This document shows, piece by piece, positions 7,207-9,447 of a stretch of 9,447 nucleotides of DNA; the stretch's first letter is position 1, and each line of letters opens with the position of its first letter. The DNA is from Chloroflexota bacterium. GTDB lineage: Bacteria > Chloroflexota > Dehalococcoidia > SM23-28-2 > RBG-16-64-32. The DNA lies in the NCBI GenBank assembly GCA_022564695.1, contig JADFKX010000069.1, forward strand, positions 1 to 9,447, written 5' to 3'. The notes below the pieces were generated by a model that worked only from the letters and a program-made list of their open reading frames with translations, was not told the origin of the DNA and did no database searches. The translations under genes and the position numbers were made by a program.

Positions 7207-8348
7207 TAACCGGCCGGAGCGAGGATGGCTGTCCGCTGAGCGGAGATAGATGCCATTAACTCGCGGAATGAGTTAGCGAAGAGCTGGACGCCGTCGTCCA
7301 GCAGTTGATCAGTCACCTCATCCATGTCGATACCGAACTCGGCCAGCGCTGACATAGTGGCTTGCGCTTCCTCCAGACCCTTCTCCAGAGTAGACGCTAC
7401 GAGCCCGTGGTCACGGAAGGCGTCCATGGTGGCCAGCGGCACGGTATTGACCGTATCAGGTCCGATGAGCAGTTCGATGTACATGACGTCGCTGTAATTG
7501 GGGTTCTTGGTGCCGGTGCTGGCCCACAACGGCCTCTGGACGCGGGCGCCCTTCTCCCTGAGCGCCTGAAAGCGCGGGCTTCCGAACAGCGACTTGAATC
7601 TGGCGTAGGCGAGCTTCGCCTGGGCGACGGCCGTCTTCCCCAGATGCGACTTCATCGCCGCTTTGGCAGCGGAGTCCTCCGTCTCTCGTATGAGCGTCTC
7701 CAGCTTGCGGTCCACCATGGTATCGACACGGCTCAGGAAGAAGCTGGTCACCGAGGCCAGGCGGGAGAGGTCGCCGTTTCCGTCGGCGTATCTCTCCAGT
7801 CCGGTGATGTAGGCGTTGGCGGCCTGCTCATACGCCTCCAGAGAGAACAGGAGAGTAACGTTGATGCTGATGCCTTCACTGATGAGCTGCTCAATGGCGG
7901 GTATGCTGGCGGGCGTGCCGGGCACTTTTATCATCACGTTGGGCCTATCGACGGCGGCGAACAGGTGGCGCGCCTGCTCGATGGTCGCTTGCGTATCGTG
8001 CGCGAGCTCAGGAGAGACTTCCAGGCTTACGAAGCCATCGGCCCCTTGCAGCGAGTCGTAGATGGGGCGGAAAAGGTCGGTCGCCGCCTGGATATCCTCA
8101 ACTGCCAGCGCCTCGTAAGTGCTGTCGACATCATTTCCTTGCTGGACGAGGGCTTTTATGGCGTCGTCGTAGTCGTTGGTGCCCGCGATCGCCTTCTCAA
8201 AGTACGTGGGGTTTGACGTCTGGCCTCGCAGCCCGTCCCCGGCGATCAGCTTCTCCAATTCGCCGGAGAGAGTCTGCTTGCGGCGGATGTAGTCCTGCCA
8301 GACGCTCTGGCCATGCTCTCTGATCTCTAGTAACGGGTTCTTAGCCAT
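7206..8348 (-). CDS. tal: Transaldolase, long (~380 aa) subfamily
   Basis: Transfers a dihydroxyacetone unit from sedoheptulose-7-phosphate to glyceraldehyde-3-phosphate in the non-oxidative pentose phosphate pathway, in the cytoplasm. Counted from the ATG at 8348 the protein has 380 residues. TSNPTYFEKAI is at 44-54, the Schiff-base lysine is Lys141 in VMIKVPGT, NVTLLFS is at 163-169, and the long-subfamily signature RPLWASTGTKNPNYSD spans about 273-288. A C-terminal extension of this size is usual in actinobacterial and cyanobacterial tal genes linked to zwf. An in-frame ATG four codons upstream (8360) exists, but GGAGG at 8358-8354 sits 5 nt before the 8348 ATG and overlaps the upstream codons, and the family usually begins with Met-x-Lys-Asn-Pro, so 8348 is preferred. 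First gene of the operon; its stop shares one base with the zwf start. Confidence 0.96.
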   Translation of the reverse strand: MAKNPLLEIREHGQSVWQDYIRRKQTLSGELEKLIAGDGLRGQTSNPTYFEKAIAGTNDYDDAIKALVQQGNDVDSTYEALAVEDIQAATDLFRPIYDSLQGADGFVSLEVSPELAHDTQATIEQARHLFAAVDRPNVMIKVPGTPASIPAIEQLISEGISINVTLLFSLEAYEQAANAYITGLERYADGNGDLSRLASVTSFFLSRVDTMVDRKLETLIRETEDSAAKAAMKSHLGKTAVAQAKLAYARFKSLFGSPRFQALREKGARVQRPLWASTGTKNPNYSDVMYIELLIGPDTVNTVPLATMDAFRDHGLVASTLEKGLEEAQATMSALAEFGIDMDEVTDQLLDDGVQLFANSFRELMASISAQRTAILAPAG

Positions 8349-8353
8349 CCCTG

Positions 8354-8358
8354 CCTCC
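8354..8358 (-). promoter_or_regulatory. Ribosome binding site deciding the transaldolase start
   Basis: Reading the minus strand, GGAGG is followed by a 5-nt spacer and the ATG at 8348. It overlaps the alternative upstream ATG at 8360, which has no such site, so translation most likely begins at 8348. Confidence 0.75.
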
Positions 8359-8433
8359 ATCTAACATCGCAATTCAATATCCTATCCGCTCTCGCAGATA
8401 CAACCGAGGCCGCGGGGGAGGATACCTTTTTCC

Positions 8434-8466
8434 ATTATACAGGCGACGCATCCACCATCGAGTCAA
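8434..8466 (-). promoter_or_regulatory. Candidate sigma70-type promoter of the tal-zwf-opcA operon
   Basis: On the minus strand a perfect TATAAT lies at 8439-8434, and TTGACT (5 of 6 to the -35 consensus) at 8466-8461. The spacer is 21 nt, longer than the optimal 17, so the -35 match may be incidental and the strong -10 box could act with an activator or a poorer -35. Transcription would begin near 8427, leaving a leader of about 80 nt before the transaldolase ATG at 8348. The -35 box overlaps the stop codon of the flavoprotein remnant upstream. No operator repeat is evident. Confidence 0.55.
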
Positions 8467-8612
8467 GCAGTGGCGGTCTTTTCGGGCACGTCTCCCAGCT
8501 TTTGGAGGTGGCGGCGCGCCATCATCAGAGCCGTCACACCCTCGCCCACGGCGCTGGCGAGCTGCTTTGTGCTTCCGCGGCGTACACGTTCCCCGGCGGC
8601 GAACACCGCCAT
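8463..8612 (-). pseudogene. Remnant of a thioredoxin reductase-type flavoprotein (C-terminal end only)
   Basis: Reading the minus strand from an ATG at 8612 to TGA at 8465-8463 gives 49 residues that match the C-terminal FAD-binding end of TrxB-like pyridine nucleotide-disulfide oxidoreductases: VFAAGERVRRGSTKQLASAV at 3-22, then GEGVTALM and a final helix ending at Leu39-Gly40. In intact proteins this segment is VFAAGD-V-R-x-G-S-T-K-Q, where the Asp contacts FAD. Here the Asp is Glu and one residue is added after it. An in-frame TAG lies at 8618-8616, just upstream, and neither that frame nor the other two minus frames back to the LarA-like stop (8669) show the preceding NAD- and FAD-domain sequence. 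So at most about 50 codons of a ~310-residue enzyme survive. This could be a decayed gene left by a deletion, or an assembly error in the region. It fills most of the otherwise gene-free stretch between tal and the LarA-like gene. Confidence 0.75.
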
Positions 8613-8668
8613 ACCCTACGGGGGAATACGCTCGCTCTCAGGCGGTGGTTCTCCCGCTTCGCTACTGG

Positions 8669-9447
8669 CTACCAGCCGGGGAACTGCTGGATGCAAGCGA
8701 TAGAGCAATCGCGCCCGTGAATGCGTTCCGCCTCCGCTATCGCCTCCTCAACGGTGGCGGTAGGGGTGAAGCCAACGTGTCGCGGAACGGCGGGGTCTTC
8801 GGCGCCGGCTACGAAGATGCGGCCGGCGTGCTTCAGGCGCTTCAGCGGATGAGTGGCCAGGATGGCGTGCACGGGGTGGTAGGCGACGCCAAAGCGGTAG
8901 CGCTCAATGAAGCCGGCATGAGTAGCGTACTCATCGCCGAAGCGTTCGCTGATCTCGTAGGGGTCTTGCGTCAGAGGCAGCACGCGCTTCCAGACGTCAG
9001 CGTGGGCGGGATGGTGCTCCAAGTCCCAATCGTCGGGACAAGGGGTGGCCATTATGACGGAGCAACCCGGCTTCCCCAGCGCTTCGATGTATCCGCCCAG
9101 GTATCCTAGTCCAGACGAGATTAGCGTCAGCAGCGGGTTCATGCGGGCGAAGGTGGCGTAGGGGCTCCAGTAGGGCAGGCCGTAGATGATGACGTCCGCT
9201 GACTGAGACTCGCTGCGCCTCGGTTTGTGCATCGACGTCTGCACTTGCAGGGCGGCGGCCCGGGTCTCCGCCACGCTGCCCGCCCAGATACGACCGATCG
9301 TCGTCGGGTTGGCCAGTATCGTCTCCACCTTGAACACTGGATGTCCCAGTCGCGATTCCACCAGGCGCCCCATCTCATCCAGTACCTTGTGCATGCGGTT
9401 CTCGCGTACGGACATGGACATTCCATCCGGCGTATGCGTCCAGCGGA
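8669..9447 (-). CDS. LarA-like (lactate racemase domain / DUF2088) protein, N-terminus beyond the window
   Basis: The frame is open through the right edge (codons for R-W-T-H-T-P-D-G precede the first ATG at 9421), so the Met at 9421 is probably internal and the N-terminal half, including the nickel-pincer-cofactor binding domain typical of LarA, is outside. Numbering from that Met, the visible part includes ADVIIYGLPYWSPYA around residues 75-89, NPLL, a Gly-rich GLGYLGGY, GKPGCSVIMATPC, a His-rich DLEHHPAHADVW and a C-terminal HAGRIFVAGAEDPAVPRHVG. These match, from memory of the family, DUF2088 proteins of actinobacteria and Chloroflexota annotated as lactate racemase domain-containing. Relatives catalyse nickel-dependent racemisation or epimerisation of 2-hydroxy acids, but most of this branch is uncharacterised and the substrate is unknown. 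It is cytosolic, with no membrane segment or signal peptide in the visible part. The stop lies 57 bp upstream of the flavoprotein remnant on the same strand. Confidence 0.7.
   Translation of the reverse strand, partial: RWTHTPDGMSMSVRENRMHKVLDEMGRLVESRLGHPVFKVETILANPTTIGRIWAGSVAETRAAALQVQTSMHKPRRSESQSADVIIYGLPYWSPYATFARMNPLLTLISSGLGYLGGYIEALGKPGCSVIMATPCPDDWDLEHHPAHADVWKRVLPLTQDPYEISERFGDEYATHAGFIERYRFGVAYHPVHAILATHPLKRLKHAGRIFVAGAEDPAVPRHVGFTPTATVEEAIAEAERIHGRDCSIACIQQFPGW

Noticed and set aside
7362..8216. 284-codon plus-strand open frame opposite tal
   Set aside because: Antisense to a complete transaldolase with all signatures; low-complexity Arg/Gly/Val-rich translation and no family resemblance.
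8567..9109. Plus-strand open frame of 180 codons opposite the LarA-like gene
   Set aside because: The minus-strand frame carries clear protein-family motifs across the same bases; the plus frame shows none.
1..9447. Search by eye for CRISPR arrays, tRNA genes, insertion sequences, long direct repeats or attachment sites
   Set aside because: No regularly spaced repeats, cloverleaf-like segments, transposase motifs or terminal inverted repeats were seen; gaps between genes are short and explained above.

Overview
The window reads as ordinary bacterial chromosome of fairly high GC content, with two oppositely oriented blocks that converge near position 4450. The combination of a cyanobacterial/actinobacterial-type tal-zwf-opcA cluster, an isolated Flp-type pilin, a long-form transaldolase, a LarA-like (DUF2088) protein and a P450/acyl-CoA module suggests a member of the Chloroflexota or a related phylum. 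This is an inference from gene content only; no rRNA or other phylogenetic marker is present.

Plus strand, 1-4419: the 3' part of a cytochrome P450 whose 5' end lies outside the window, then an AMP-binding acyl-CoA synthetase, a crotonase-family enoyl-CoA hydratase/isomerase and a GloB/YcbL-like metallo-beta-lactamase-fold hydrolase. Three of the four have a clear Shine-Dalgarno start or a plausible one. This looks like a small catabolic module in which a substrate is hydroxylated, activated to a CoA thioester and processed by beta-oxidation-like chemistry. The substrate cannot be read from the sequence. A 61-codon Flp-type prepilin with a strong ribosome binding site closes the block, with no Tad assembly genes beside it.

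Minus strand, 8462 down to 4484: a promoter with a perfect TATAAT box, then transaldolase, glucose-6-phosphate dehydrogenase and the OpcA-type G6PDH assembly protein. The genes overlap by 1 and 16 nt, so this is a tightly coupled operon of the oxidative/non-oxidative pentose phosphate pathway (NADPH and pentose supply).

Right edge, 8463-9447 on the minus strand: the C-terminal half of a LarA-like (lactate racemase domain, DUF2088) protein that runs off the window. Between it and the transaldolase promoter is a 49-codon remnant that matches the C-terminal end of a thioredoxin reductase-type flavoprotein. No complete flavoprotein gene is present. This remnant and the unusual crotonase active site are the most interesting points; I see no convincing new multi-gene system here.
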